DNA from: Phymatolithon calcareum | Taxonomy: Eukaryota > Rhodophyta > Florideophyceae > Hapalidiales | Length of the DNA: 64,000 nt | Assembly: GCA_977006965.1 (NCBI GenBank) | Contig: OZ345375.1 | Location: forward strand, 620,001 to 684,000 | Direction of reading: 5' to 3' | Shown here: one piece after another, positions 53,092 to 63,917 of the stretch | How positions within the stretch are numbered: position 1 is the first letter of the stretch | Layout: each line of letters begins with the position of its first letter | The notes under the pieces: model-generated | What the model saw: the letters and a program-made list of their open reading frames with translations, nothing else | The model's database searches: none | Told to the model about the DNA's origin: nothing | Translations under genes and position numbers: made by a program

Positions 53092-53838
53092 ATGAATGCA
53101 TCATTGTCCAATCAAAGTCACCCCAAGCGCCGTGTTCAAAACTTGTCAACGAAAGCGGAGCGAAAGGCCGTAATCAAATGGATGATGGCATTAGTGGAAA
53201 CATCCGGAAATACTGCCCGCATAGCAGCCAGAACCGTAAAACAGTTTCCATGGGTGTTCCGTGGCAGCTCACGGGCCAATCGGGAGAAGGCAAGGAACTG
53301 GTGAAAGATACGTGTCGAATTCCTAGAGTAGTTCGAGACACCAGAAGATTTTGCTATGACAGACGTGAACAGACGCCATATTGGCTCAAGTATGAGAAGA
53401 GTATCTATCAAGGAATGCAGAGGCCGTGGCAAGAGGCGTGCTCCGTGGGTCGAATACGTACACAAATTGACGTTAGTCGAATTTGAAAGGCTCCCCAGTG
53501 CCGCTGTCAAAATGAGCAGATTGTTTTTGCAAGAAATTGCGTTACATATGGTTAATAAAGAAGACTCACCGTTTTCTCAGGCTGAAATCGAAGGGCTTGT
53601 TGGAAGGCCAATCATAGAAATAATCACCTATGATTGGATTCAAGCATTTTTGGACCTGTGTAATATCGTTACACGCAAGCAGTGCGGATCATTGCCAGAC
53701 AATATTGAAGGTGTTTCATACAGAACTGGACCGCGGGGTTGGATGAGAAGGGACGTTTTTCATCAATGGCTAAATGAACCTCGGGTGAAGGACCACTTAG
53801 CTTGCCGCAGCGTTCTCAAGGAAATCAAAAACTCTTGA
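53092..53838 (+). pseudogene. Second pogo-like transposase, N-terminal part only
   Basis: One frame with two stops (53302-53304, 53329-53331). It reads AERKAVIKWMMALVETSG (HTH), FPWVFRGSSRANREKARNW, RGRGKRRAPWVEYVHKL, an acidic helix, then WIQAFLDLCNIVTRKQCGSL, a CENP-B-type HTH as in pogo-like transposases of fungi, oomycetes and algae. After it the frame jumps to GWMRRDVFHQWLNEPR, which in complete relatives lies late in the catalytic domain, so most of DDE is deleted. Degenerate sequence continues to about 54100. It differs from the transposase at 54245-55837. Confidence 0.6.
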
Positions 53839-54244
53839 CGAAAGTTCAAGTGTGCATTCAATTAGGTACTTCCAGGCCTCATCAAATTAGAAAAGCATCA
53901 CAGTTCAATCTTTGCAGTCTATTAAAAGTAATAACGAAAAGCCAGGCAGGAAGTAGATCACACGGAGCTTTCTCAAAAGGCCATATTTCTCCAAAATATG
54001 ATCGTTGGAACCTGTGTAAGGAATGGATTCTAAGGATTTGTCTGCATGAATGTTCGGAAACCTCAAAAATCTCATGCGCTTTCGTAAACAAAGCTTAAAA
54101 ATGGCTATGTAGTCTCCCAGTGCTTCATTTTGATGAGAGCATTCTCCAGGACACGCGGACTGTCCTCAGCGCATGTTTTGGCATTCTACATCATCACCTG
54201 CTCTTTCAGGAGAAATTGTTGTTTTCATGTTCGAACATTCAACA

Positions 54245-55837
54245 ATGGCAGCCATGGTAATGTCCAGACGTGGGCATACCCTAAACTCGCTTACCCTCCA
54301 GCAAAAAGCACAATTGTGGAGGAACGATGCGGGCGTGAACAAGACTCTGAAAAGGAGCCAGCAATCTGGGCGCAACACAAGTTTCGGCTGTCGGCCCCAC
54401 CGAGCAAGCCGGTCATCTCCAGAATTCTATCCGCTCCTTCGCCACGCACAGTACACAAAAAGGGTCTCTTAAAGCGAAAAAAAGGGGGAAATATCCAGAG
54501 CTGGAGGCATCCCTGGCAGAATGGATTCGTGTGTAGCACAATACGGGCGTGCATCTGAATGGTGAAGTGATCAAATTACAAGGACGTCGATTTCTAGACG
54601 GCATTAACGATAAACTTGATGCTGAGGACAAGATATCTTTCAATTTTTCATCCGGATGGCTAGGAATTTTTCAAAAGCGCTGGGGACCAAAACTATTTAA
54701 GCTCCATGGGGAAATCAATGATACTGATGTTAATGCAATAGCAGAGAATCTGCCCATTCTTCACGAGAAGCTAAAAAACTACAACATCAACGACGTCTGG
54801 AATGCAGATGAAACGGGTCTTTTCTATCGCTTAGCTCCCTGCACAACAATAGCACATGAACAGATGAGTGGCGGAAAAAAGGACAAAGTGTGCTCGACGT
54901 ATATTGTGTGTGCGAACGCGAACGGAACCGAAAAGTTTCCACTCATGATTATCGGGAAGGCCACAAAACCGGACAAGAGCTCGGATTCGATTACTGGAAC
55001 AACACAAAAGCTTGGATGCGCACGTATATATTCTTCTCATTTCTTAACCGCTTTGACGCATACATCGGCACAACGTCCGCCCGCAAAGTGGTTCTCCTTC
55101 TCGACAATGCGAACCCGCACGGAAAGCCTGATACACTGCGGAAACTGAAAAATGTTGAAGTTGCATTTTTGCCTGCGAATAAAACTTTAAAACTCCAGGC
55201 CATGGATGCTGAAATATTCGCTGCGTTTAAGAAGCGGCGCAGGAAGATGCAGTACAGCCGAGCGCTCGACTACATTGATGCCGGAGTGGAGAAGATATAC
55301 AGTGTGGATCAACTCACTGCAATGCGCTGGACGGCGAAGATATGTGATGAGTTTCCTGGTCAGATCATTTTGATTGCTGGAAAAAACGCAGCTGTTAGAC
55401 GAAAAGCTCAATGACGAAAATTTAGCACAAACGAATGTTCAACGGACATGGACCTTATAAAATCTGATTAATGAGCTACCACCGGCTTCTTTGCAGATGA
55501 AAATCTCAAGCCTTGTGAATCGCGATGATGAAGAGCCCTGCGTTCAGCAGATCTCGATTGAGAATCTAGTGGACGTGCTGTGCGCATGATTAACGAGCGA
55601 GATGACGAAGATGCTGTCCGTGATGAGATGGACGCTGACGCGGACAGTTTTGTTGAGCTTCCGAGTATAACGGAGCAGCTGAAGGAACTCTCCATTACCA
55701 AGCAAATCTTGGAAGATGCAGAAGCATTGGATCGTTTAGCGATGCGTGCAATGGTGCAAGCCCAGATGAAACTGAGGCAGCAGAAGACTGGTTCCATGAA
55801 ACAGAGGGGGATTACAGATTTCTTCATTAAAAATTGA
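54245..55837 (+). pseudogene. Tigger/pogo-like DDE transposase with C-terminal PIP-box
   Basis: At least three frameshifts and a few stops. Pieces in order: MSRRGHTLNSLTLQQKAQLW and FRLSAPPSKPVISRIL (psq-type HTH), LNGEVIKLQGRRFLDGIN and FNFSSGWLGIFQKRWG (CENP-B HTH), then the DDE domain: VWNADETGLFYRL (first D), VVLLLDNANPHG (second D), LKLQAMDAEIFAAFKKR (third D), 33 residues between second and third. The last open run (55580-55837) has acidic sequence and ends KQRGITDFFIKN; QRGITDFF fits the PCNA-binding motif Qxx[ILM]xxFF. A PCNA motif at the C-terminus is established for Drosophila pogo transposase. Confidence 0.78.
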
Positions 55838-56047
55838 TAGGACTGTTAGTACAGTACTGCACAACTGAAATACACGTGTGAAATGAGAGCTATGAGGAAA
55901 ACTCACCTTCAGAATATTTCCGATATCTTGATATCGGACGCCTCCACAATGGACATCCAGTTATCGAGAATTGACTGTAGATTTTTGGCCTCGCTGTTCG
56001 AGAAGCTCTAAGTTTGTATCCAGAGCTAGCTGGCTCATATCATAACG

Positions 56048-56121
56048 AGTAGTAGTTTTTGAAAGGGGTGCCGATTTAGCGAATTTTGCCATCTTTTTCG
56101 GTCCATGTAGCGAATTTCCTC
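56048..56121. repeat. Right 74-bp terminal inverted repeat
   Basis: Reverse complement starts gaggaaattcgctacatgg. Pairs with 51753-51826. Confidence 0.88.
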
Positions 56122-56513
56122 TTTAATTTATGAATACATACCAAGCTTTCAGCTTGCAGTAGGATTTATGAGTACTGCACATGATTTTCATAGAAATATC
56201 GAAATAGCGCTATTTCCCGCACCCCCCAGGAAAGCTACCACCAGTATTTACAAGTGGAACATTTCGGCGAAGTTGCTGAGAAGAGCCTTGAGACCCTACA
56301 GCGCAACCTGACACGACCGCAACTCAACGGAGAGGCTGAGGGCGAAACAATGCAGGCGATGGACAGACTATTAGAATTAGAGAAAATAATAATGGAAGAA
56401 AAGAAAGTGTGATGCGATATTTTTAGACAATGCGAAAGTAGTTCATGGGAAGCTGCTCTAGTGTCGGCGACAATGGCATTGAGGGGTTCTAAAATAAAAA
56501 CTTACAATCTCCC
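56122..56513. other. No gene recognised
   Basis: Short unassigned stretch between the pogo-like element and the dispersed repeat. Confidence 0.35.
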
Positions 56514-57222
56514 CCAGTATTTACAAAGGGCGCTGGTCCGAATTGAGACTTGGGAGGTAAAGAAAAATTAACAAAAAAGTAAACAACCTCTTGCACATCT
56601 ACCTTCACCACCGACGAGAGTCAGCACCACGCACATTGCGCGAGCAGCCCAACTTCTCCGGAACTCTCAATCGCGAGGTGGTGAACAGGAAAAAAGTCAC
56701 GCCCTCGCAACAGAGCATCAGGCAAAACCCGCGTGGCATGTGTCGAAGAGCGATCAACAGGGCAGGCAGAGCGCAGTGCAAAATCTGCCCAAGAGCGAGC
56801 TAGCCCAAGTACTGTACCGCGACATTAATCGATTATACATTTTAATGGAACCCTTGAACGTCCTTCGCTGTTGCTGTCCCGTCGATGGAATTAGCATTGC
56901 CAAACATCTGCATGTTTGGACACATGCACGTGTCACGGTCCACCTCCAGTGCCACCAATCTCCGCGTGGCGAAACAAAGCACAACAATTTCCTCGACTTG
57001 TTGTTCTAATGGTTTGAGTGTCGCACCAGAACCTGCGCGCTCATACAGTACTTCACATGATCACTCCCACATTTTCCAACGCATATTCCCTGTTGCAGTG
57101 CGCTTGCGCTCACTAACCTGTCGATCCCCAACGTCAATCCCCCCAATCGTCACCTGCGTGAGCCTGCACAATCTCACTCTCAGTTACTGTGTTCGCTTCT
57201 CACATTTATTCACATCAACTGC
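56514..57222 (+). repeat. ~700-bp dispersed repeat, copy 1
   Basis: Matches 63225-63917 with scattered differences (landmarks gagacttgggaggtaaag, cgcacattgcgcgagcagccc, ccgcgtggc, tttgagngtcgca, actcccacattttccaacgcata). It lies directly upstream of the 57.4-kb locus and may include that gene's promoter; copy 2 is not followed by the gene. Confidence 0.8.
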
Positions 57223-57438
57223 CGCTCGCTTCCGGTTCTCGACCTGTTGTCAATCGAAATCACAAGGCTGATCACGTTGCGAGACTCAACAACTCACGCG
57301 GAACTACACCACACGTTTACGCTATGGCGCCATTGCCTATAGATTATGGAGTACTTTCTACCGCCGCCCACATCGTCGTGGGCGGCTCCAAATCAGCACT
57401 GAGCTGGCCCACCGTTTCTGTCCATACTGATTGCTGCC

Positions 57439-57924
57439 ATGCAGGGTACTCTTGTGATGGAGTCTGCAGATCCGTGTCGCATCTCGTACCGAAAGGTGTG
57501 CATTCTTCTTGGACTAGAAGTTGCAGAGGTGATTATCATAGGAGCTTCAGAAGTGTTGTCGTTTGTGCAATTGCGAAATGCTCTTAGGATACGGCTCGAG
57601 TGGTTACAGTTTGTGCCGCCTTGTATTCTGGTGATCGGTTTTTCGGAAATGGTAATTGATGTGCTATACACGTTGGGCTGTGCAATGAACTGTCGCATGA
57701 GTTGGATACCATTCTCTGCATCCGGTCGCAAGGCTGATGGCTCGAGTCGACGACACTGGGAGACGCTGTTTCTGATTGTTACAGCAGTATGCTCATTTGT
57801 ACTTGCTGGGTGGCGGCAGAGGTGGTGGTGGGTGTCCGAGGCAATGTCTGATAATGTGGCAAGAAGAGCAAGTGAAGAAAACAGAGCGCTGAGTGTTGGA
57901 GTGATGGGATTCTGTTTTTGTTGA
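57439..57924 (+). CDS. Unknown multi-span membrane protein, first frame
   Basis: 161 codons from ATG 57439. Hydrophobic spans at about residues 20-45 (CILLGLEVAEVIIIGASEVL), 55-80 and 108-126, then a basic/acidic loop and the start of a fourth span (SVGVMGFCFC) cut by TGA at 57922-57924. The same frame continues after the TGA with GLIISVGATVLMSREFNY, which would complete the span. So this is either a pseudogene with one nonsense change, or a TGA recoding case, or an intron is missed. I do not recognise the family. The next frame (57977-58612) is probably part of the same gene. Confidence 0.45.
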   Translation: MQGTLVMESADPCRISYRKVCILLGLEVAEVIIIGASEVLSFVQLRNALRIRLEWLQFVPPCILVIGFSEMVIDVLYTLGCAMNCRMSWIPFSASGRKADGSSRRHWETLFLIVTAVCSFVLAGWRQRWWWVSEAMSDNVARRASEENRALSVGVMGFCFC

Positions 57925-57976
57925 GGACTGATCATATCTGTCGGTGCTACAGTTCTCATGTCGCGGGAGTTTAATT

Positions 57977-58612
57977 ATGCAGTTTATTTTCCGGATAGTC
58001 TGTATCATGGAAACACAGTTGGAAGATGAGTCCCGAACTTCTTCGATTTTTGAAGAGATGGAGAGAGAACCGACGCCAGAGCTGAGATCGCAGCAAAAGT
58101 TTCTTAATCGATACTGTTACGGAGAGGTTGTTGATGAAAGTGCAAACATGGACGTCGATGAAATGGATTGTCAGCTTGCATTTGCACCACTCCATGTGGG
58201 AAATGCAATTGTTGGTGAGGACCAGGGCGCAGTATACGAGGAAGACGATGAAGGCACGGCATTCATGCACGTCTTCTTTCTGCTGGTGGAGCATCTTTCG
58301 ATTATGCCATTGCTTCTAACTGTGGTCATTGCAGTGGCACAACTTTGTTGCAAGATAGACATGCTGACATTCAACTCAGTCAGGGAGTTGGTAGATGTGG
58401 TTATAGTAGTGGCGTTCGTTGAGATTGCCATTCGACTCAAATCGCTTCTGTGGAGCGTAAAGGGGCTTGGGGACGGTAAGGCGGATAAGGTGCTCAGTGA
58501 ACACTCAAGATGGATTCAAAAGGCACTGAACGAGAGGAGAGAAAATAACCAACAAGACAATACTACGAGTGGAAAAAGCGAAGGAGGTGAGGACGTAGAA
58601 CATGATGACTGA
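57977..58612 (+). CDS. Unknown membrane protein, second frame (possibly same gene)
   Basis: 211 codons from ATG 57977. An acidic N-terminal region (EDESRTSSIFEEMEREPTPE, VDVDEM-like, YEEDDEG), two hydrophobic spans (VFFLLVEHLSIMPLLLTVVI and a VDVVIVVAFVEIAI-type run), then a charged, glutamine/asparagine-rich tail ending EDVEHDD. The arrangement and 52-bp spacing after the previous frame suggest that both belong to one split or decayed gene of about seven spans. Family unknown. Confidence 0.45.
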   Translation: MQFIFRIVCIMETQLEDESRTSSIFEEMEREPTPELRSQQKFLNRYCYGEVVDESANMDVDEMDCQLAFAPLHVGNAIVGEDQGAVYEEDDEGTAFMHVFFLLVEHLSIMPLLLTVVIAVAQLCCKIDMLTFNSVRELVDVVIVVAFVEIAIRLKSLLWSVKGLGDGKADKVLSEHSRWIQKALNERRENNQQDNTTSGKSEGGEDVEHDD

Positions 58613-59259
58613 CGTAGTGATGTGGGAGGTGTTTCGCAGGCCAAGCCAAAAATAAACGGGTTGAGGAGCAATGAAAAGGCGAGGCTCTTTTGAATCTGTG
58701 AATCGAAGTTATGCAAACAAAGAGCGTATGGCATTGATATACCTGACAATATGTTAAACTGTTTCTTTCATGCTTTATTTCGAAAAAATCGCTGACAACT
58801 AAGTTGAACGTCTGAAACTGTTCTAGAGCAATTTGTCATTGTTCAGAAGTTTGAATATGGCTAGGGCCCTCTCAATTCAAAGTTCTTCTTCTGATTTGGT
58901 GCTCGCTGGTCCAATAAACTTGCGTCTGGATACCGAACGCCCACCATTTACCGCTGTATTGCAGCGGTTCCCCAACACTGTAGTTTCTCACTGAGCACAA
59001 CAGGTGGAGCTCGAATAAGAACTCAGCTCTAACCATAAGTTGCAGATGTAGGAAATATTCAATTTGTCTCTCATCCCCCAAGAAGATGTCATACCCTCCT
59101 GTTCTGGCTTTCCCAATCCACAGTAACAGTGGGTATCGATTGGAGTGTCCATCTACGGGTACTTCGATCTCCAGGTTGCGACATTCGCCGAAGCGATTAA
59201 GCCGTCACCCTACCATATCTCTTGGCTTCATCGCCGTGATCGGTCCACATCGAAATTAC

Positions 59260-59307
59260 GACCGTGGATTGGTCCATCATATATATATATTGGACCAAGC
59301 CACGGTC
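59260..59307. repeat. 48-bp palindrome with AT centre
   Basis: gaccgtggattggtcca on the left is mirrored by tggaccaagccacggtc on the right (one mismatch), around an (at)n core. Confidence 0.85.
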
Positions 59308-59587
59308 GCATATATGAAGTCTACAGAGGACGAATGTATTGACTTCGCAACAACAATGTTTCACTAATGTCCAGTGTTTATGAACATTGTTTATAAAGCA
59401 AACACTTTGCTGACGTTGCAATGAGCTTTTTGCAACGGAAGAGAATGACAGTACTGTCATGGCAGCTCTATATACCATCCACTCGCAGTGAAAGGACTTC
59501 CACCAGTCATAGAACGATGCTCTCCGGCCTCTCCGCCGTGAGAAAGTAGACAAAAGACTACCTGAAAGTAATTACATAAAGGACTTT

Positions 59588-59619
59588 ATCGATTCGAGAA
59601 CCCGGATTCTCGAATCGAT
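59588..59619. repeat. 13-bp-arm inverted repeat
   Basis: atcgattcgagaa / ttctcgaatcgat, perfect, with a 6-base loop cccgga. Confidence 0.85.
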
Positions 59620-59684
59620 TCTTGCAAACTTTTCCAGGGCCAAATGAGGGAGCACCGCAAGATGAGGGTGACCAACCGAGCTTC

Positions 59685-59967
59685 AACCGAGCACCCCTTT
59701 GGAGGAAATCAGTGTTGGGTGCTTACTGTGGGATTACCGCGGTGGTCGAACTAGTCGCCTTACAACGCACTCTAGCATCATCGAAGATGAGTACAGAAAT
59801 TGAGTTTGAGTGCAAGAGACTCACAGGAGCTCTTGTTGGGAGAGAATTACGAATCAAGAACGTTTTGAACAGCCAGATGACTATAGCGTAGAGATTATGC
59901 AAGAGCTGCCCCGTTACTCCAAGGTGAGGCTTTGGGAGCTCTCAAAAAATAAAATCATCAAATATCC
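59685..59967 (+). mobile_element. LINE-D retroposon, 283 bp, with 13-bp target duplication
   Basis: Flanked by ccaaccgagcttc at 59672-59684 and 59968-59980, exact. It encodes LWRKSVLGAYCGITAVVELV and SSKMSTEIEFECKRLTGALV, a 5'-truncated copy of the LINE-D end at 40699-41000, and ends aataaaatcatcaaatatcc. It is a clear retrotransposition event. Confidence 0.9.
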
Positions 59968-59980
59968 CCAACCGAGCTTC

Positions 59981-60634
59981 TTTTACAAATGTTTCAGGTA
60001 GTGCACACCTGGGAGTTGACTTGTCGAGCTCGCGAGCCGCATCGATCACCGGCTGAACATGAGAAGCAAAAGCACTAGCCTTGGCGACACCCTGGAATGA
60101 CCGCGGTGGCAGTGCGGGGTGTCTTCGTATGCGAGTCAGCATGTCATCTTCGGCGAAGTCACCACAGGTCAGAGAACCACATTGTCAACATTAGATGACC
60201 TAAAGCCCTTGAACACCGCTCAATTCCGGGCAGTCCAGCAGAAAGCGAAGAAACGGTCAGAAGAGGACACACGTTTCTCAGCGAGATTTGGGCGTCTGGA
60301 TGATGGTTCTGCTTCTAGTGATCTGTCCGTAACTTTTTCTGCAGATGTCGCCCTTGAGCAGACGTTAGCAAACACCAGCAGTCCAACTGCTTGTTCTTCG
60401 TCAAAGGTAATGTGCACAGATTTTCTTGTACAGAAGCGTGATGCAACATCCGCTCATCGGAGAGCTGAATGTAAATTGTATTCAGATTCGCGCGTCGTTG
60501 AGTCCAGAGTTTAGCCTTTGTTAATACCACCAACAACTGTCCTAAATATAAATGAATATAATCGTGATGGCAGCGGAACTACTTCATCTTTCCACCATAA
60601 TACTTGGGCAAAAATGCAAATTAAACTTGGGCAG
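59981..60634. other. Coding-like debris, strand unclear
   Basis: Both strands have open frames (+ 60119-60514 without ATG at its start region confirmed, and - 59942-60142 with HVQPVIDAARELDKSTPRC). Neither has a known motif. One may be the remnant of a mobile-element protein into which LINE-D inserted. Confidence 0.3.
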
Positions 60635-61875
60635 CCATTTCCTAATCTGCTTTTAGCACAAAAAAGGCGAAAAGTGCTGCGAGAAGGGACCACAGTCCAC
60701 CTATTCGCATCACCCACGCTTCGCCCCATGCCTTGCTCACCCATCCGGCATGTGTTGTATCGATGAGCTGAGGGACGACTGCAAAAATGTTCAATGAACC
60801 CAAGTGCCCGTTCAGTCACGACAGATAAAAAAGAGAAATAATGAAGGAAAAAGTAAGAACAATGATTGCCGAGAAGCACAGTGTCATTTAAGGGAGTACA
60901 AACGCTGTGAACGGAATTGCGTACGCAGCAACCGCAAATTGTCCCCAAAATACGCTATGTGTTCCGGCAAACAGAAGAATTATTTCGTCGTAAAACAAAA
61001 ATACCATCCCAAACAACTTGTCCGGGTTCACCAAATTCAGCATACGTAGGTACGCAGCCGCTGTCACAATGCTCAACAACGCACGCACGGTACCGGCTGT
61101 GCCAACCACCGACATCCCAAGCTCATATCTTTTCTTGGCCGCCGCACTTCCCTTGGGATCCCCTTGAAAAACAGAGGAACCAAGCCACGCCGAAACATTC
61201 GGAAGAACACAGAAAAAAAGCAAATCAGAGCGCAAACGCACCACCGACACGCCACAGCCACCCCGGGATGCTTCGCAAGTATGCTAATAGCCCCTTCGGT
61301 ACCTTGGCAAGTTTCGAACAAAGCCCTTCGTGTTCGGCAGTGTTTTCGTCAGAATGCGGCACTTTGTGTTGCTCTTCATTTGCCACAACGATCATAGTAA
61401 CGCTCGTACAAATATATGCAATCGTAGTGAGCAGAAACAGAAACCGTAGATGCAGTACAAGATCCTTGTAGCGCATGAGTATGAGGTTGACGGAAAAGTC
61501 ACCAAGACTGCCCATTACAATGGTGGCACTCTGCACGACATGTTTCTGCCGTTCTGGTACGAGATCGCCTTGCAAAGCACGCACTGCGCTCGCTCACATG
61601 CATGCCGTCATCCCACTAACATCAGTACCAGTCGAACGGAAAAAAGCGGGTGCGAATGGCACTTACCGGGAAACTTCGAAGTGTTAATGGAAAGATGCAT
61701 GCCCGCAAACGAAGCAACAGCGATGACGAGTGTGGAAATATGCTTGGCTCCATGAAATGATCGAGGTCGTACTATAGTACGGCCTCGATAGCACGCGCAT
61801 TTGAAAATACCATCATCCCAGAGAGGGTATCAATAGCGCCGGCGATGATGAACGGATGTCGACACCCAAATGACA
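60635..61875 (-). pseudogene. Truncated sugar-transporter pseudogene, copy B
   Basis: Minus strand, same extent and same upstream junction as copy A. Damage: a stop after SNARAIEAVL, loss of about 65 bp that removes the exon-two end and the second donor site (AIPFTA runs straight into intron sequence), and a mutated acceptor (aacgg for aacag). The first intron and flanking exon are kept. Around the first stop it retains SGMMVFSNARA, which copy A has lost, so the copies have decayed separately after a shared early lesion. Confidence 0.85.
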
Positions 61876-62523
61876 AACATATCGCGGCTACAAAGTTCAT
61901 TAACATTGTACAGGTATGGGGAGTGGCGCTCTGCCTTCTCATAGATTGCTCTCGAAGACTCGGTGTACTTCGAAATGGCGAGGGTGACGTCGAAAAAACG
62001 ATAGCAGTGACCGTCACTGGGCCTTTCTTTTCGGGAAACATCCGATTCAACTGTTTTACGAAGCGCTCGCTGCTTAGAAAGTATCCGACAACATCGCGAA
62101 GCATGGGCGTCCTGTCCTACCGCAAGATGTCTCGCACCTTTCGAGACACGCGATGGGCGCCGTTCAACATTCCCTCGACCTGCATCCTCATATCGACTTC
62201 GTGGTCGAAATCAATGCCATCGCCGACATCTGCGGACTGATATTCCAATTTTCCAAACTTGTCCGGTCCAGCGCGGGCAGCAATGGGTTGACCAGCGCTT
62301 CGTCATACAAGTCTGGTGAACCCGCACCGTTGACAACGATACCACCAGACAGATTTGCAGCGGCGTAGTTGAAAATTGAGTCGCAGTTGCCTTCCGTCCC
62401 CGAGGCAGCGCGATCGAAGGGATCACAGTTCATCGTGAATATTGACAAAAATGGATCGAACATGACTCGGCGCGATCGTGCGGAGTCATCCGAATTGCGG
62501 AGTGTGAAGAAGGAAAATTAGTC
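61876..62523 (-). pseudogene. Gene X fragment, copy B (without the LTR)
   Basis: Minus strand from about 62523: DPFLSIFTMNCDPFDRAASG, FNYAAANLSGGIVVNGAGSP, a one-base frameshift after LDRTSLENWNIS, then KVRDILR-TAG-DRTPMLRDVVGYFLSSE, a further frame change and a RFFDVTLAISKYTE run up to the transporter junction. It is contiguous across the site where copy A has the solo LTR. Confidence 0.6.
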
Positions 62524-62813
62524 GGCAAGAAAGGTAGATTTTTATGAAAAAGGTACCAACGCATGTGCTGACTCTTAGGGAAACTTTCCTAGTGCCAAGA
62601 GGTTTTGATTGGATTCTGTCTAAGGAAGAATTTCTTTTTTTGTTGAGGTAACACGATTCAGTGGACTACGAATACCCACCTCTTGTTTCTTCGGGATGTT
62701 GAAGGGAAAATTATTCCACTGTCTGTTATCAGATGAAGACAGAAATGAGATACAGTAGAAAATGCTGTCATCCCGTCTTATCTCTTTTGACTATATATTC
62801 TTAAATTCTCATG
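62524..62813 (-). repeat. Family-E repeat at the 5' edge of block B
   Basis: aaaggtagatttttat ... ccaacgcatgtgctgac, about 290 bp, corresponding to 45291-45588. The (gaa)n tract is nearly lost here. Confidence 0.7.
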
Positions 62814-63224
62814 GGGATGGGACAAACGATCTTATTGACTACTAGTCGCGGCGTACAGTCGCATCTGTAGCAACTGTACGCCTCGAACTTTGATCGCGAT
62901 CCACATGCAACGCCGAATCAGAGGCACGTTTTTTCGCGCGCGAAAATCAATAGCGCTTACTGCATTCCTTATTTGGTGACCGGTAACGACAATAATAATG
63001 TAAATATTTGCTTTTCTCATTGCCGCGCCATGGGGCGCGACGTTTTCACGGGCTTGGCAAAACATTATCATAGTACTATTGCAGATCGTCCCAGGCGAGA
63101 TTGTCATATAAAGAATCATAGATGGGCTGCAATCGTAGCACCGCCCGAAGGTATTTCGCATTGGCCAGGATGGCCTACAGGAAAGGGGGTTACAACATAT
63201 TATGTTGATACAGGAAATCTATCA
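62814..63224. other. Unassigned; one protein-like plus-strand frame
   Basis: A frame at 62973-63272 (+) reads protein-like near its end (HWPGWPTGKGVTTYYVDTG). No ATG near a good context and no known motif. It runs into the dispersed repeat, where its reading is not conserved in copy 1. Confidence 0.3.
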
Positions 63225-63917
63225 CCAGTATATACATTGGGCACTAGTGCACTTTTGAGACTTGGGAGGTAAAGAAAAATTAACAAAATATAAACAACCG
63301 TTGGCACAACTACCTTCACCATCAACGAGAGTCAGCACCGCGCACATTGCGCGAGCAGCCCAACTTCTCCGCCACCCTCAATCGTGAGGTGGTGAACAGG
63401 GAACCAGTCACGCCCACGCGACAGAACATCAAGCAAAAACAGCGTGGCGTGTGTCGAAGAGCGAGCAACAGGACAGGCGGAGCGCCGTGCAAAATCTGCC
63501 CATGAGCGAGCTAGCGCCAGTAGCGCGACACTCATCGATTGTACTTTTTAGTGGAAGCCTTGCACGAGGTCGTTCGCTGTTGCCTTCACGTCGATGGAAT
63601 TAGCACTGCCAAACATCTGCATGGTTGGACCGGTCCACCTTTGCTGCCACGAAGCTCCGCGTGGCGCAACAAAGCACAAGAAATTCCTAGACTTGCTGTT
63701 CTAATGGTTTGAGAGTCGCAGAATAACCTGCGCGCTCATACAGTACTTCACATTATCACTCCCACATTTTCCAACGCATATTCCCCGTTGCTGTGCGCTT
63801 GCGCTCACCAACCAGTCGATCTCCAACGTCAATCGCCTCAATCTTCACCTGCGTGAGCCTGCACAATCTCACTCTCAGTCACTGTGTTCTCTTCTCACAT
63901 TTATGCACTTCAACTGC
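63225..63917 (+). repeat. ~700-bp dispersed repeat, copy 2
   Basis: Relative of 56514-57222. It ends at cacttcaactgc, exactly where copy 1 goes on into the 57.4-kb gene, and is here fused to gene X sequence. Confidence 0.8.

Larger units (their letters stand above)
51753..56121 (+). mobile_element. pogo/Tigger-like DNA transposon with 74-bp TIRs and mixed content
   Basis: Inverted repeats 51753-51826 and 56048-56121 agree at about 64 of 74 positions and contain two related words, AATTCGCTACATGGACC and AATTCGCTAAATCGGCACC. The 4369-bp interval carries a Tigger-like transposase remnant (+), an N-terminal remnant of a second pogo-like transposase (+), and a CCHC-knuckle protein remnant (-). A TA target duplication cannot be fixed because the ends outside the match are AT-rich and differ. 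Confidence 0.78.
58613..59671. other. No gene recognised; two palindromes
   Basis: Unassigned except for the palindromes at 59260-59307 and 59588-59619 listed separately. Confidence 0.4.

Noticed and set aside
59942-60142. Minus-strand frame (HVQPVIDAARELDKSTP) as a gene
   Set aside because: It is short, its end falls inside the LINE-D target duplication, and the opposite strand is equally open.
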